From Actinomadura sp. 7K507 (GTDB lineage: Bacteria; Actinomycetota; Actinomycetes; Streptosporangiales; Streptosporangiaceae), in assembly GCF_004348425.1 (NCBI RefSeq), contig NZ_SMKK01000082.1, positions 1 through 35,636 on the forward strand: DNA of 35,636 nt, given 5' to 3'. Positions 1-7,669 of the stretch are shown here, piece after piece. The notes beneath the pieces are model-generated. The model was not told the origin of the DNA. It saw only the letters and a list, made by a program, of their open reading frames with translations, and did not search any database. A program made the translations under genes and the position numbers. How positions within the stretch are numbered: the stretch's first letter is position 1; every line of letters starts with the position of its first letter.

Positions 1-151
1 GTGTTCGTCATGGCAACGATGCTGCGTGTACGGCATGCGCCCCGGCATCGGCCGCCGAGATGCACCCGGTCTACAGCCTCCGGACGCCGCCGCCCGCCGC
101 CGGTACCGCACCGGGCGTAGGGGACGACCCTGAACCCGTCTAAGGGGTGCG

Positions 152-1033
152 TCAGCGGCCCGGTCCGCCGTCGAACCACTCGCCGGCGGTCCGGCTCGGC
201 GCCGGGGGCGCGGCGGGCTCGGCCGGCGTGCGCGGTGCGTCCGTCCGCTGCCGCTCCGCCTCCTGCCGCGCACGGATGCGTTCATGGAGCTGGGCCTCGA
301 CCCGGATCTCCTCCTCGCTCGGCGCCATCGCGATGATGATCAGCAGGATGATCGACACGCCGCCCACCCCGCCCATGAGCGGCAGCAGGAAGTCGATGGC
401 GCGGGCGCCGGTGGGGTCCGCCATGCCCTCGTGCATGGTGATCTCCATGGCCGCCATGCCGGTGTAGTGCATGCCGGTCACCGCGATCCCCATGATCGCG
501 GCGGCGCCGGCGGTCGCCCACATGCCCTTGACGCGGATGCTGAACCAGAGCGCCGCGGTGGCCGCCACGAGGGCGATCAGCACCGACAACCCGACCAGGA
601 TCGGCTGGTAGCCGATGTGCCCGGCCATGTTCATGGCCTCCATGCCGGTGTAGTGCATGCTCGCCACGCCGGCGCCCATGATGAGACCACCGGTGACGAT
701 CATGGGCACGCGGATGCCGGCGAAGCCGACGATGAACAGCCCGATCCCGACGACCGCGATGGAGGTCGCGCAGCTCAGCAGGGTGAGCGGCACGTCGTAG
801 CGGATCTCGTGGTCCTGGACCGTGAAGCCGAGCATGGCGATGAAGTGCATCACCCAGATCCCGGTGCCGCCGATGGCCAGCGCCGCGAGGGCCAGCCAGG
901 AGGCGCGGGAGAGGCCGCCGGCCGCCCGCGCCCGGGTCGTGCACAGCAGGCCGAGCAGCGAGCCGATGAACGACATGGCATAGGCCGTCACCGGTGTGAC
1001 CAACCCGTAGGAAAAGTGATGGACCTCTGCCAT
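152..1033 (-). CDS. MHYT-domain integral membrane protein
   Basis: The 293-residue protein has seven or so hydrophobic segments and three MHYT-type repeats: MHFIAM at residue 62, MHYTGM at 126 and MHYTGM at 188. MHYT domains are known membrane sensor modules, proposed to bind copper through the Met/His residues and to sense O2, CO or NO. Usually they sit in front of GGDEF/EAL or kinase domains. Here no effector domain follows; after the last membrane segment (near residue 240) there is only a charged, Arg/Glu-rich then Pro/Ala-rich cytoplasmic tail. The start ATG at 1033 has a GGGGGGA ribosome site. It may be co-oriented with the SAM hydrolase upstream, but a 169-base gap with a TAAGCT-like -10 suggests its own promoter. 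Family assignment is firm; function is unknown. Confidence 0.9.
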   Translation of the reverse strand: MAEVHHFSYGLVTPVTAYAMSFIGSLLGLLCTTRARAAGGLSRASWLALAALAIGGTGIWVMHFIAMLGFTVQDHEIRYDVPLTLLSCATSIAVVGIGLFIVGFAGIRVPMIVTGGLIMGAGVASMHYTGMEAMNMAGHIGYQPILVGLSVLIALVAATAALWFSIRVKGMWATAGAAAIMGIAVTGMHYTGMAAMEITMHEGMADPTGARAIDFLLPLMGGVGGVSIILLIIIAMAPSEEEIRVEAQLHERIRARQEAERQRTDAPRTPAEPAAPPAPSRTAGEWFDGGPGR

Positions 1034-1202
1034 ACGGTCCCCCCGTAAGCGCTCTCTCTAACGTGGCCGCGCGCAGCTTAGCCGGTTCACCAGCGGATAT
1101 GGCCTTTCGGGGGGCGCTGACCGACGATTGACATTCGGTGGAACGCCGGGTAACGGCCCGTCCGGTACCGCCGGGACGCCGGAGATGGACGGTGCGTGGT
1201 GA

Positions 1203-2054
1203 TCAGGTCAGCGGACCGTTACCGACGGTGAGATTCTCTCGCGGGCGGCGGAAGGTGACGGTCTCCACACCGGCGAGGCCGAGGACCTCGGCGGCCGACT
1301 CCTGGTTCACCGCCAAGCCGAGCCAGCCGGACGAGTCGATCCAGGCGAGCGGCGTGCCGGGGGAGACGCCGCCGAAGGTCTCCTCGAACGTGATCCGTGC
1401 GGAGCCGGGCGCCGGAGCGGTCCAGGCGACCTCCAGGGGCGTCCCGTGCGGGAGCGGGCCGAACGCGGCGGCCAGGTCCGCCGGCTCGCCGCCCAGGACC
1501 AGGCTGCCGAACCGGTCGGTGTAGAGGACCGGGACGGTCAGCTCCCCGTCGCGCACCACCGGGGACGGGACCTCCAGCGGCAGCGGCTCCACCGCGGGCC
1601 CGAGCTCCGCCACGTCCAGCCCGGTCGCGATGTGCCCGGCGGCCGGAGAGAAGATGTCGCGCCCGTGGAACGACGTGGAGACGCCGGGCAGCCGGTACGC
1701 CGGGTTCTCCAGCGCGTGCGCCCGGACGACGCCGCCCAGCCGCGCGGCGGCCGGCACCAGCAGGCCGTTGTCCGGTCCGACCAGGACGTCCCCGCGTCCC
1801 GTCTCCACGGCCACCGGAAGGCGCGGCGTGCCGACACCCGGATCCACGATGCCCACGTGCACACCGACCGGCAGATAAGGGAGCGCCTGGCGGAGCAGCA
1901 TCGCTCCCTCGCGCACACCGAACGGGGTGATCTCGTCGCTCAGCACGAGCACGTTCGCGCCCGGCGCGATGGTGTAGACGACCCCCGCGCAGATCGCCGT
2001 GTAGGCCCCACCGAAGTCGGTCGCCAGACTGACGAACGGACGGCTCTCCCGCAT
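1203..2054 (-). CDS. S-adenosyl-L-methionine hydrolase (adenosine-forming), DUF62 family
   Basis: This 283-residue protein belongs to the SAM hydroxide adenosyltransferase family, related to fluorinase/chlorinase, which splits SAM to adenosine and methionine using water. The N-terminal LATDFGG (10-16), DPGVGTPR (71-78), GPDNG (93-97) and FHGRD (129-133) motifs are present. The Asp-Arg-His set described for the hydrolases is visible as D71, R78 and H130, so a hydrolase is more likely than a halogenase. The C-terminal barrel domain runs from about residue 165 to the end. The start at 2054 looks leaderless: TAAAGT lies six bases upstream of the ATG and no ribosome site is seen. Its physiological role is not clear from the neighbours. 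Confidence 0.88.
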   Translation of the reverse strand: MRESRPFVSLATDFGGAYTAICAGVVYTIAPGANVLVLSDEITPFGVREGAMLLRQALPYLPVGVHVGIVDPGVGTPRLPVAVETGRGDVLVGPDNGLLVPAAARLGGVVRAHALENPAYRLPGVSTSFHGRDIFSPAAGHIATGLDVAELGPAVEPLPLEVPSPVVRDGELTVPVLYTDRFGSLVLGGEPADLAAAFGPLPHGTPLEVAWTAPAPGSARITFEETFGGVSPGTPLAWIDSSGWLGLAVNQESAAEVLGLAGVETVTFRRPRENLTVGNGPLT

Positions 2055-2177
2055 GCCGCGACTTTATGACAACGCCCCGCCGACCGAACAACCGACCGTC
2101 CGCCCAGGCATTCGTTCGCGACGTAGGTACGCACCAACATCAGCCACCACCGCAACCCCGCAACAACCGAAACCACT

Positions 2178-2320
2178 GCGATCGCGACCGAAGGCAGGTT
2201 TCGAGCGAAGCAAGAAACCTGATCGCGCAGCGAGCCGCCAGGCGAGCCGGAGCGATGCAGCGATCGCACCGCAGTGCCCGCCGAAGGAGGGCCCCCAGGG
2301 CCCGACGCCAAGGGCACTGC
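2178..2320. repeat. intergenic element of inverted repeats
   Basis: The gap between the SAM hydrolase and the MerR gene holds two perfect GCGATCGC octamers (2178-2185 and 2260-2267). It also holds an 8-bp inverted repeat CAGGTTTC/GAAACCTG (2195-2202 and 2214-2221, 11-base loop) and a 9-bp inverted repeat GCAGTGCCC/GGGCACTGC (2271-2279 and 2312-2320) enclosing GGGCCC motifs. The last one lies directly behind the MerR stop codon and may act as its terminator. The density of palindromes suggests a repetitive intergenic element or structured RNA rather than a gene. I cannot tell whether it recurs in the genome. Confidence 0.6.
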
Positions 2321-2322
2321 AA

Positions 2323-2958
2323 TCAGGTGAGCCGGGAGGAGGCGTCCTCCTGGGCCAGGCGGTGCAGGGCGGTCAGGACCTGTTCGTACAGGATGGTCGA
2401 GACCAGTAGGGAATGGACCGTCCGCGCGCGTGGCGCCCCCTCGGCGACCCTGCCGAGCTCGTGCTCGGCCACCTCGGCCGCGGCCTTCACGTACGGCCGC
2501 AGGTCCCTGAGCGTGATCGGGAAGCCGAGGCGGCGCAGGGCCACGAACGTGTGCGCGAGCAGGTCGCGGGCCGGGGCGCGGTCGCCGACGGTCCAGCCGA
2601 GCTCGCGGACGAGCGCGTCCACGTCCTCGCGGGCGGCGCGCCAGTGCGGGTCGTGCGGTGCCGCGACGTGCGGGCCGATGGCGTACTGCGTGGTGCCGAA
2701 CAGCTCGTGCAGGCTGACGCGCTCGTCGTCGAGGGCCGAGATGATCTGCTGGATCGCCGAGACCGGCAGGTCGCCGACCTCGCGCAGCGCGCTGATCAGC
2801 CGCAGCCGCTCCAGATGGCGCGCGTCGTACTCCGAGCGCGTCGCGCTCACCGCCGAGCCCTTCGGGAGCAGGCCCTCCCGGATGTAGAACTTGATCGTCT
2901 GGACCGTCAGGCCGCTGCGATCGCTGAGCTCGGAGATCTGCACCGCTGCACCCCCCAT
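2323..2958 (-). CDS. MerR family transcriptional regulator
   Basis: The N-terminal winged-helix domain is of MerR type: ISELSDRSGLTVQTIKFYIR followed by EGLLP, then the R/Y-rich second helix and a long coiled dimerisation helix to about residue 75. The remaining 135 residues form an alpha-helical effector region that I do not recognise, and there is no cysteine cluster typical of metal sensors. The Lys in IKFY replaces the usual Arg of IRYYE, as is common in actinobacterial members. I chose the ATG at 2958. A GTG at 2943 has a better ribosome site (GGGGGG about eight bases before it) and would start the protein at VQISEL. No neighbouring target gene is obvious. Confidence 0.8.
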   Translation of the reverse strand: MGGAAVQISELSDRSGLTVQTIKFYIREGLLPKGSAVSATRSEYDARHLERLRLISALREVGDLPVSAIQQIISALDDERVSLHELFGTTQYAIGPHVAAPHDPHWRAAREDVDALVRELGWTVGDRAPARDLLAHTFVALRRLGFPITLRDLRPYVKAAAEVAEHELGRVAEGAPRARTVHSLLVSTILYEQVLTALHRLAQEDASSRLT

Positions 2959-3048
2959 TGACCGGACGTTCAACGCTATCCGGGTGGCCCGATCGGATAC
3001 CGGCACTATCCAATGTCTGTCCGGGTTGCGGTGATTTGTCAGCCGAGG

Positions 3049-3768
3049 TCAGGACCCCGTGCGCCGCATCCCCTCGGAGATCTTCTCGGCCGCCGCGACG
3101 ACGGGAGCGGCGTGCAGGCGGCCGGGGGCGCGGCTCAGGCGCTCCAGGGGACCCGACACCGACACGGCGGCGATCACCCGTCCGCCCGCGCCGCGGATCG
3201 GGGCGGAGACCGAGCCGACGCCCTGCTCGCGCTCGCCGACGCTCTGCGCCCAGCCCCGGCGGCGGACGGACGACAGCGTGGCGGCCTCGAACTTGGCGTT
3301 GCGCAGCCCGCGGTGCAGCCGGTCCGGCTCCTCCCAGGCGAGCAGGATCTGCGCGGCCGAACCCGCCGTCATCGGGAGCGCGGCGCCGACCGGGATGGTG
3401 TCGCGCAGGCCGCTGGTGCGCTCGGCGGCGGCCACGCACACCCGGACGTCCCCCTGGCGGCGGAACAGCGAGGCGCTCTCGCCGGTGATGTCGCGCAGAT
3501 GGGCGAGAATGGGCTGGGCGATCGCCAGGAGGCGGTCCTCGCCCGCCGCGACCGAGAGTTCGGCGAGCCTCGGGCCGAGGATGAAACGCCCCTGCGTGTC
3601 CCGGTGGACGAGACGGTGGTGCTCCAGCGCGACGGCCAGCCGGTGTGCCGTGGGACGGGCCAGCCCGGTCGTCTGGACGAGCTGGGCGAGCGAGGCCGGG
3701 CCCGCCTCCAGCGCGTTCAGGACGAGAACGGCTTTGTCAAGTACGCCGACTCCGCTAGAGTTGTCCAT
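3049..3768 (-). CDS. ndgR: IclR-type regulator of leucine biosynthesis (NdgR/LtbR type)
   Basis: The 239-residue protein has an N-terminal winged HTH (SLAQLVQTTGLARPTAHRL, about residues 26-44) and an IclR ligand-binding domain from about residue 70 to 230. It is divergent from leuCD with a short shared intergenic region, the arrangement of NdgR in Streptomyces and LtbR/LeuR in Corynebacterium and Mycobacterium. These regulate leucine and, in Streptomyces, other amino-acid and sulfur genes. The start ATG at 3768 leaves only a few bases after a possible TATCAA -10, so the mRNA may be leaderless. Assignment rests on both sequence type and gene order; the ligand is not evident. Confidence 0.88.
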   Translation of the reverse strand: MDNSSGVGVLDKAVLVLNALEAGPASLAQLVQTTGLARPTAHRLAVALEHHRLVHRDTQGRFILGPRLAELSVAAGEDRLLAIAQPILAHLRDITGESASLFRRQGDVRVCVAAAERTSGLRDTIPVGAALPMTAGSAAQILLAWEEPDRLHRGLRNAKFEAATLSSVRRRGWAQSVGEREQGVGSVSAPIRGAGGRVIAAVSVSGPLERLSRAPGRLHAAPVVAAAEKISEGMRRTGS

Positions 3769-3770
3769 GT

Positions 3771-3809
3771 CTTGATATTGCCGTCTCGAAATTTGAGATG
3801 CAAGTCAAG
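3771..3809. promoter_or_regulatory. divergent ndgR/leuC promoter with probable NdgR operator
   Basis: A 15-bp imperfect palindrome TCTCGAAATTTGAGA (3784-3798) is flanked by outer arms CTTGA (3771-3775) and TCAAG (3805-3809). On the plus strand TTGATA (3772-3777), 16 bases and TGAGAT (3794-3799) form a plausible leuC promoter. On the minus strand a TTGCAT/CAATAT pair reads toward ndgR. The palindrome therefore overlaps both core promoters, as expected for joint repression and autoregulation. Binding by NdgR is an inference from position and symmetry. Confidence 0.55.
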
Positions 3810-3881
3810 GTGACCCGGACCACGGCGCGCCTGCGACCCGCCCGACGCGCCGACGACAGTTCAGCAGGTGAGGTGGAAGTG

Positions 3882-5279
3882 ATGGGCCGAACACTGGCCG
3901 AAAAGGTCTACGACGCGCATGTCGTACGGCGCGCCGAAGGTGAGCCGGACCTCCTCTACATCGACCTGCACCTCGTTCACGAGGTCACCAGCCCGCAGGC
4001 GTTCGACGGGCTGCGGATGGCCGGCCGGCCCGTCCGGCGCCCCGACCTGACGATCGCCACCGAGGACCACAACGTCCCGACGGCGGACCTGCTGAAGCCC
4101 ATCGCCGACCCGGTGTCGCGCACCCAGGTCGAGACGCTGCGCAAGAACTGCTCCGACTTCGGGGTCAGGCTGCACCCGATGGGCGACGAGGGGCAGGGCA
4201 TCGTCCACGTCATGGGCCCGCAGCTCGGCCTGACCCAGCCCGGCATGACCGTCGTCTGCGGCGACTCGCACACCTCCACGCACGGCGCGTTCGGCGCCCT
4301 CGCCTTCGGCATCGGCACCAGCGAGGTCGAGCACGTCCTCGCCACCCAGACGCTGCCGCAGGTCCAGCCGAAGACGATGGCCGTGACCGTCGACGGCGCC
4401 CTGCCCGAGGGCGTGACCGCCAAGGACCTCATCCTCGCGATCATCGCGCGGATCGGCACCGGCGGCGGCCAGGGCCACATCATCGAGTACCGCGGCGAGG
4501 CCGTCCGGTCCCTGTCGATGGAAGGCCGCATGACGGTCTGCAACATGTCCATCGAGGCCGGCGCCCGCGCCGGGATGATCGCGCCGGACCAGACCACGTT
4601 CGAGTACCTCAAGGACCGCCCGCACGCCCCCCAGGGCGACGACTGGGACAAGGCCGTCGAGTACTGGACGTCGCTGCGCACCGACGACGACGCGGTCTTC
4701 GACAAGGAGGTCGTGATCGACGCGGCCGAGCTGACCCCGTTCGTCACCTGGGGCACCAACCCGGGGCAGGGCCTGCCGCTCGGCGAGTCCGTGCCCGACC
4801 CCGCGTCCTACGACGACCCCGTCAAGCGCCAGTCGGCCGAGCGCGCCCTGGAGTACATGGGCCTGACCGCCGGGACGCCGCTGCGCGACATCGAGGTCGA
4901 CATCGTCTTCGTCGGCTCCTGCACCAACGGCCGCATCGAGGACCTCCGCGCGGTCGCGGGCGTCCTGGAGGGCCGCCAGGTCGCCGACGGCGTCCGCATG
5001 CTGGTCGTGCCCGGCTCGATGAGGGTCAAGAAGCAGGCCGAGGAGGAGGGCCTCGACGGCGTCATCTCCGCGTCCGGCGCCGAGTGGCGCGAGGCCGGCT
5101 GCTCGATGTGCCTGGCGATGAACCCCGACAAGCTCGCGCCCGGCGAGCGCAGCGCCTCCACGTCCAACCGCAACTTCGAGGGCCGGCAGGGCCCCGGCGG
5201 CCGCACCCACCTGGTGTCGCCCGCCGTCGCCGCCGCGAGCGCCGTCACCGGCCGCCTGACCGCCCCCGCCGACCTCTAA
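3882..5279 (+). CDS. leuC: 3-isopropylmalate dehydratase large subunit
   Basis: LeuC with LeuD isomerises 2-isopropylmalate to 3-isopropylmalate in leucine biosynthesis, using a 4Fe-4S cluster. The 465-residue length is normal. The three cluster cysteines are at C347 (SCTNGR), C407 and C410 (GCSMC), the same numbering as in E. coli. The substrate-binding GDSHTSTHGAFGALAFGIG stretch is intact. I chose the ATG at 3882, which gives the usual start (GRTLAEKVYDAHVV) and has GAGGTGG upstream. An in-frame ATG at 3798 would lie inside the presumed operator. leuD follows after nine bases, so the two are one transcript, probably repressed by the divergent NdgR. Confidence 0.98.
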   Translation: MGRTLAEKVYDAHVVRRAEGEPDLLYIDLHLVHEVTSPQAFDGLRMAGRPVRRPDLTIATEDHNVPTADLLKPIADPVSRTQVETLRKNCSDFGVRLHPMGDEGQGIVHVMGPQLGLTQPGMTVVCGDSHTSTHGAFGALAFGIGTSEVEHVLATQTLPQVQPKTMAVTVDGALPEGVTAKDLILAIIARIGTGGGQGHIIEYRGEAVRSLSMEGRMTVCNMSIEAGARAGMIAPDQTTFEYLKDRPHAPQGDDWDKAVEYWTSLRTDDDAVFDKEVVIDAAELTPFVTWGTNPGQGLPLGESVPDPASYDDPVKRQSAERALEYMGLTAGTPLRDIEVDIVFVGSCTNGRIEDLRAVAGVLEGRQVADGVRMLVVPGSMRVKKQAEEEGLDGVISASGAEWREAGCSMCLAMNPDKLAPGERSASTSNRNFEGRQGPGGRTHLVSPAVAAASAVTGRLTAPADL

Positions 5280-5288
5280 GGAAGCACG

Positions 5289-5876
5289 ATGGAAGCGTTC
5301 ACCACCTTCACCGGGCGCGCGGTCCCGCTGCGCCGCAGCAACGTCGACACCGACCAGATCATCCCGGCCGTCTGGCTGAAGCAGGTCAGCCGCACCGGCT
5401 TCGACAAGGGCCTGTTCTCCGGCTGGCGCGAGGACCCGGACTTCGTCCTGAACCAGCCGCGGTACGACGGCGCGGGCATCCTGGTCGCCGGCCCCGACTT
5501 CGGCACCGGCTCGTCCCGCGAGCACGCCGTCTGGGCCCTGCAGCAGTACGGCTTCCGCGTCGTCATCGCGCCGCGCTTCGGGGACATCTTCCGTAACAAC
5601 TCCACCAAGATGGGGCTGCTGCCCGTCATCCTCACCGCCGAGCAGGTCGAGGACCTCCAGGGCCGGATCGAGAAGGACCCCGCCCTGGAGATCACCGTCG
5701 ACCTGGAGAACCGCGAGGTCCGCTGGGACGGCGAGACCGCCTCGTTCGAGATCGACGACTACACCCGCTGGCGCCTCACCGAGGGCCTGGACGACATCGG
5801 CCTGACCCTCCGCCACGCCGAAGCCATCAACGACTTCGAATCCACCCGCCGCCCCTGGTTCCCCGTCACGATGTAG
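5289..5876 (+). CDS. leuD: 3-isopropylmalate dehydratase small subunit
   Basis: This 195-residue protein is the swivel-domain partner of LeuC. It shows the conserved NVDTDQIIPA start region, the GPDFGTGSSREHAVWAL loop that contributes substrate-binding residues, and IAPRFGDIFRNN. The ribosome site AGGAAG sits just before the ATG at 5289 and overlaps the end of leuC closely enough for coupled translation. Length and motifs are complete, with no sign of damage. Confidence 0.98.
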   Translation: MEAFTTFTGRAVPLRRSNVDTDQIIPAVWLKQVSRTGFDKGLFSGWREDPDFVLNQPRYDGAGILVAGPDFGTGSSREHAVWALQQYGFRVVIAPRFGDIFRNNSTKMGLLPVILTAEQVEDLQGRIEKDPALEITVDLENREVRWDGETASFEIDDYTRWRLTEGLDDIGLTLRHAEAINDFESTRRPWFPVTM

Positions 5877-5941
5877 CGCATTCCGGTCTTCATGCCCCCC
5901 GGGTGGACGGTCACGGGCGGCGACCGGGGAGAATCGCCCTG

Positions 5942-6205
5942 GTGCGCAGACCCGACCTTTGGGGGCATGAATTGAGCACGGTCCCGTGGGACGGCCCGCA
6001 ATGGGACGATCCCGCGTTGACGCTGCTCGCGCGGCAGTTGCGTGACGCTCATCGGGCCGTCGCGCCGCTGCCTCCCGAGGAGCGGCAGCGGCTCATCCGG
6101 CACCTGCTGGCGATCACCGATCTGGCGAAACGGGACGCCGGGCTGGCCGCCCGCAGGCTGGAGGCGTTCCTCGCCGATTTCCAAGAGACGCCCGACGTCG
6201 GTTAG
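5942..6205 (+). CDS. small conserved-position protein of unknown function
   Basis: An 87-residue, mostly helical, charged protein without membrane segments or recognised domain. The first 30 residues are Trp/Pro-rich (WGHE, PWDGPQWDDPA); the rest is predicted to be two or three long amphipathic helices rich in Arg, Leu and Glu. I chose GTG 5942 because GGGGAGA lies eight bases before it; a GTG at 5903 would add 13 poorly convincing residues. The position between leuD and hup is one where other actinomycetes also carry a small hypothetical gene. The function is not known to me. Confidence 0.6.
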   Translation: MRRPDLWGHELSTVPWDGPQWDDPALTLLARQLRDAHRAVAPLPPEERQRLIRHLLAITDLAKRDAGLAARRLEAFLADFQETPDVG

Positions 6206-6300
6206 CGTGCGCAGTGGCCGGATCCGGTCCGGTCACCCGGCGAGACAGGGGCGAGTGCGACAAAAACGCCAGCGACACGCCAACTCGTGCGTGCAGGTGA

Positions 6301-6329
6301 TTGTGTCCATGCTGAGGGTCCCTTAGTTT
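6301..6329 (+). promoter_or_regulatory. candidate hup promoter
   Basis: TTGTGT (6301-6306) and TAGTTT (6324-6329) are 17 bases apart and lie 35 bases before the hup ATG. The -10 fits the actinobacterial TANNNT form, while the -35 matches only its first three bases. The ribosome site GAGGAG is at 6352-6357. Placement is plausible but based on two short boxes. Confidence 0.4.
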
Positions 6330-6363
6330 CGTTCGGGCAAGGGGGGAACTAGAGGAGTAACCC

Positions 6364-6642
6364 ATGAACAAGCGTGAGCTGGTCGACGCCATCTCTGACC
6401 GGCTGGGCAGCAAGAAGGCCGCAGCCGAGGCCGTCGACGCCATCCTGGAGGCGATCCAGACCGCCGTCGCCAAGGGCGACAAGGTCGCGATCACCGGGTT
6501 CGGTTCGTTCGAGAAGGCCGACCGGCCTGCCCGTACGGCCCGCAACCCCGCAACGGGCAAGACCATCGAGGTTCCTGCGACGTCCGTCCCGAAGTTCAAG
6601 GCGGGCGCGGACTTCAAGAACCTGGTGGCCGGCAAGAAGTAG
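6364..6642 (+). CDS. hup: HU-family nucleoid DNA-binding protein
   Basis: The 92-residue protein is a short-form HU: N-terminal NKRELVDAI helices, GFGSF core and a beta-arm carrying RNPATGK, which intercalates into DNA. It lacks the long Lys/Ala-rich C-terminal tail of mycobacterial HupB and Streptomyces HupS, so it corresponds to the HupA-like short type. The ATG has a strong GAGGAG ribosome site. It stands as its own transcription unit, with a promoter candidate upstream and a strong terminator directly downstream. Confidence 0.97.
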   Translation: MNKRELVDAISDRLGSKKAAAEAVDAILEAIQTAVAKGDKVAITGFGSFEKADRPARTARNPATGKTIEVPATSVPKFKAGADFKNLVAGKK

Positions 6643-6650
6643 GAATTGCC

Positions 6651-6697
6651 GCGCCGGCGCCCGGGACCGTGCCAAATACGGTCCCGGGCGTCGGCGT
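6651..6697. terminator. bidirectional terminator between hup and the cold-shock-like gene
   Basis: A 13-bp perfect inverted repeat CGCCCGGGACCGT/ACGGTCCCGGGCG (6658-6670 and 6678-6690) has a 7-base loop. It extends outward to about 20 pairs with two G-U pairs. It lies between the convergent ends of hup (6642) and the minus-strand gene ending at 6712. There is no clear T run, as usual in actinobacteria. Confidence 0.85.
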
Positions 6698-6711
6698 GTC
6701 CGGGGGGTTCC

Positions 6712-6921
6712 CTAGTCCGTGGACGGCAGCGGGAAGGTCGACAGCGTCACCACCGAGATCCGGTCGCCGTCCATCGCCAGGTTCACCCGCTGCCCCAGCC
6801 GCAGCAGCCGCAGTCCTCCCGCCGCGAACGCCTCCCCGTCGAACGGCAGCTCCGTTCCGTCGTCGAGCAGCACACTCCCCGAGCGCGTCGGAGCATCGAA
6901 GATCTTCACCGTCCCCTGCAT
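6712..6921 (-). CDS. small cold-shock-domain-like protein
   Basis: The 69-residue protein begins MQGTVKIFDAPTRSGSVLLDDG, which resembles the first strands of a cold-shock (OB-fold) domain: GTVK..D...G.G.. with an acidic strand. The RNP1 aromatic motif (GFGFI) is replaced by SGSVLL, so nucleic-acid binding by the usual aromatic residues is doubtful. It follows cofC on the same strand with only ten bases between them, suggesting one transcript. It is a divergent member of the fold; the function is not clear. Confidence 0.65.
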   Translation of the reverse strand: MQGTVKIFDAPTRSGSVLLDDGTELPFDGEAFAAGGLRLLRLGQRVNLAMDGDRISVVTLSTFPLPSTD

Positions 6922-6931
6922 AACCCGAACC

Positions 6932-7582
6932 CTAGGCGAAGGCGGGCAGACGGGCGGCTACCGCCGTCGTCCGGGGGCCCGTTCCGAGGGCCAGCGCGGC
7001 CCGGAGGTCGTCGAGGGTGTCGACGTCGCGCCGGACGCTGTCGGTGCCGGGAACCAGGAGTTCGCGAGCGCCGCGTGCGCGGTGGGCGGCACGGGAGTCC
7101 GCTCCGAAGGCGGGGGAGAACGGGACGCCGGGCCGGGCCGTGTACAGCGTCGTGCCGACGCCGGCCGCGTCCGGGACGAAGGCCTCGGGCGCCTGGTCGG
7201 CCGCGTCGAGGACACGCGCGAGTTCAAGAGGGCGCAAAGCGGGCAGATCGGCGGAGAGCGCGCCAACACCGGTGCCCGGGGCGAGTTCACGGCCGCGACC
7301 GGCGCCGTGAACGAGGGCCGGGTTCAGCCCGGCGTCCGGCACGTCGGGCACGACCAGGGCGCCGAGGGCCGCCAGATCGGCGGCCGGAAGGGGATCGTCG
7401 GTGACAACGATCACGGTCCGGACCCGGTCGCAGCGGAGCGCGGCGGCGACCGTGTCGGTCGCCACCGCGAGCGCGAGCGCCTCGCGGTGCGGGCCCGCCG
7501 CCCCGGACATGCGGGTCTTCGCCCGGGCCAGCATCTTCACCGGCACGACGAGCGACCACTGGATGAACTTTGCGGTAGACAT
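6932..7582 (-). CDS. cofC: phosphoenolpyruvate/2-phospholactate guanylyltransferase (coenzyme F420 biosynthesis)
   Basis: CofC (FbiD in mycobacteria) joins GTP with phosphoenolpyruvate or 2-phospholactate to make the activated side-chain precursor of F420. The 216-residue protein has the VPVKMLARAKTRM nucleotide-binding start, DDP at about 62-64, GLNPALVHG, LSADLPAL and FGADSRAAHRARGA near the C-terminus. The length is normal. It lies between hup and the acyltransferase/gpsA genes, where actinomycetes commonly carry it, and is divergent from the acyltransferase gene. Its presence implies F420-dependent enzymes in the host. The other fbi genes are not in this window. Confidence 0.9.
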   Translation of the reverse strand: MSTAKFIQWSLVVPVKMLARAKTRMSGAAGPHREALALAVATDTVAAALRCDRVRTVIVVTDDPLPAADLAALGALVVPDVPDAGLNPALVHGAGRGRELAPGTGVGALSADLPALRPLELARVLDAADQAPEAFVPDAAGVGTTLYTARPGVPFSPAFGADSRAAHRARGARELLVPGTDSVRRDVDTLDDLRAALALGTGPRTTAVAARLPAFA

Positions 7583-7669
7583 GGCGACTCGACACTATGC
7601 GCACGCACCCGCGACACTTGTGGGCACCCTGCGTTCGCCTGGGGACGGATCAAGGAGGGGAGACGGGGC

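Noticed and set aside
1..151. Short open frame from position 1 on the plus strand
   Set aside because: It ends after about 40 codons in Arg/Pro-rich sequence with no motif; I see no supported gene or clear signal in this stretch.
3798..3881. Upstream in-frame ATG of leuC at 3798
   Set aside because: It lies within the presumed ndgR/leuC promoter-operator and adds 28 Arg/Thr-rich residues not seen in LeuC; ATG 3882 gives the normal N-terminus and the E. coli numbering of the cluster cysteines.
3861..5816. 651-codon open frame on the minus strand across leuCD
   Set aside because: It is the antisense shadow of leuC and leuD caused by the high GC third positions; it shows no recognisable domain, and leuCD motifs are perfect on the other strand.
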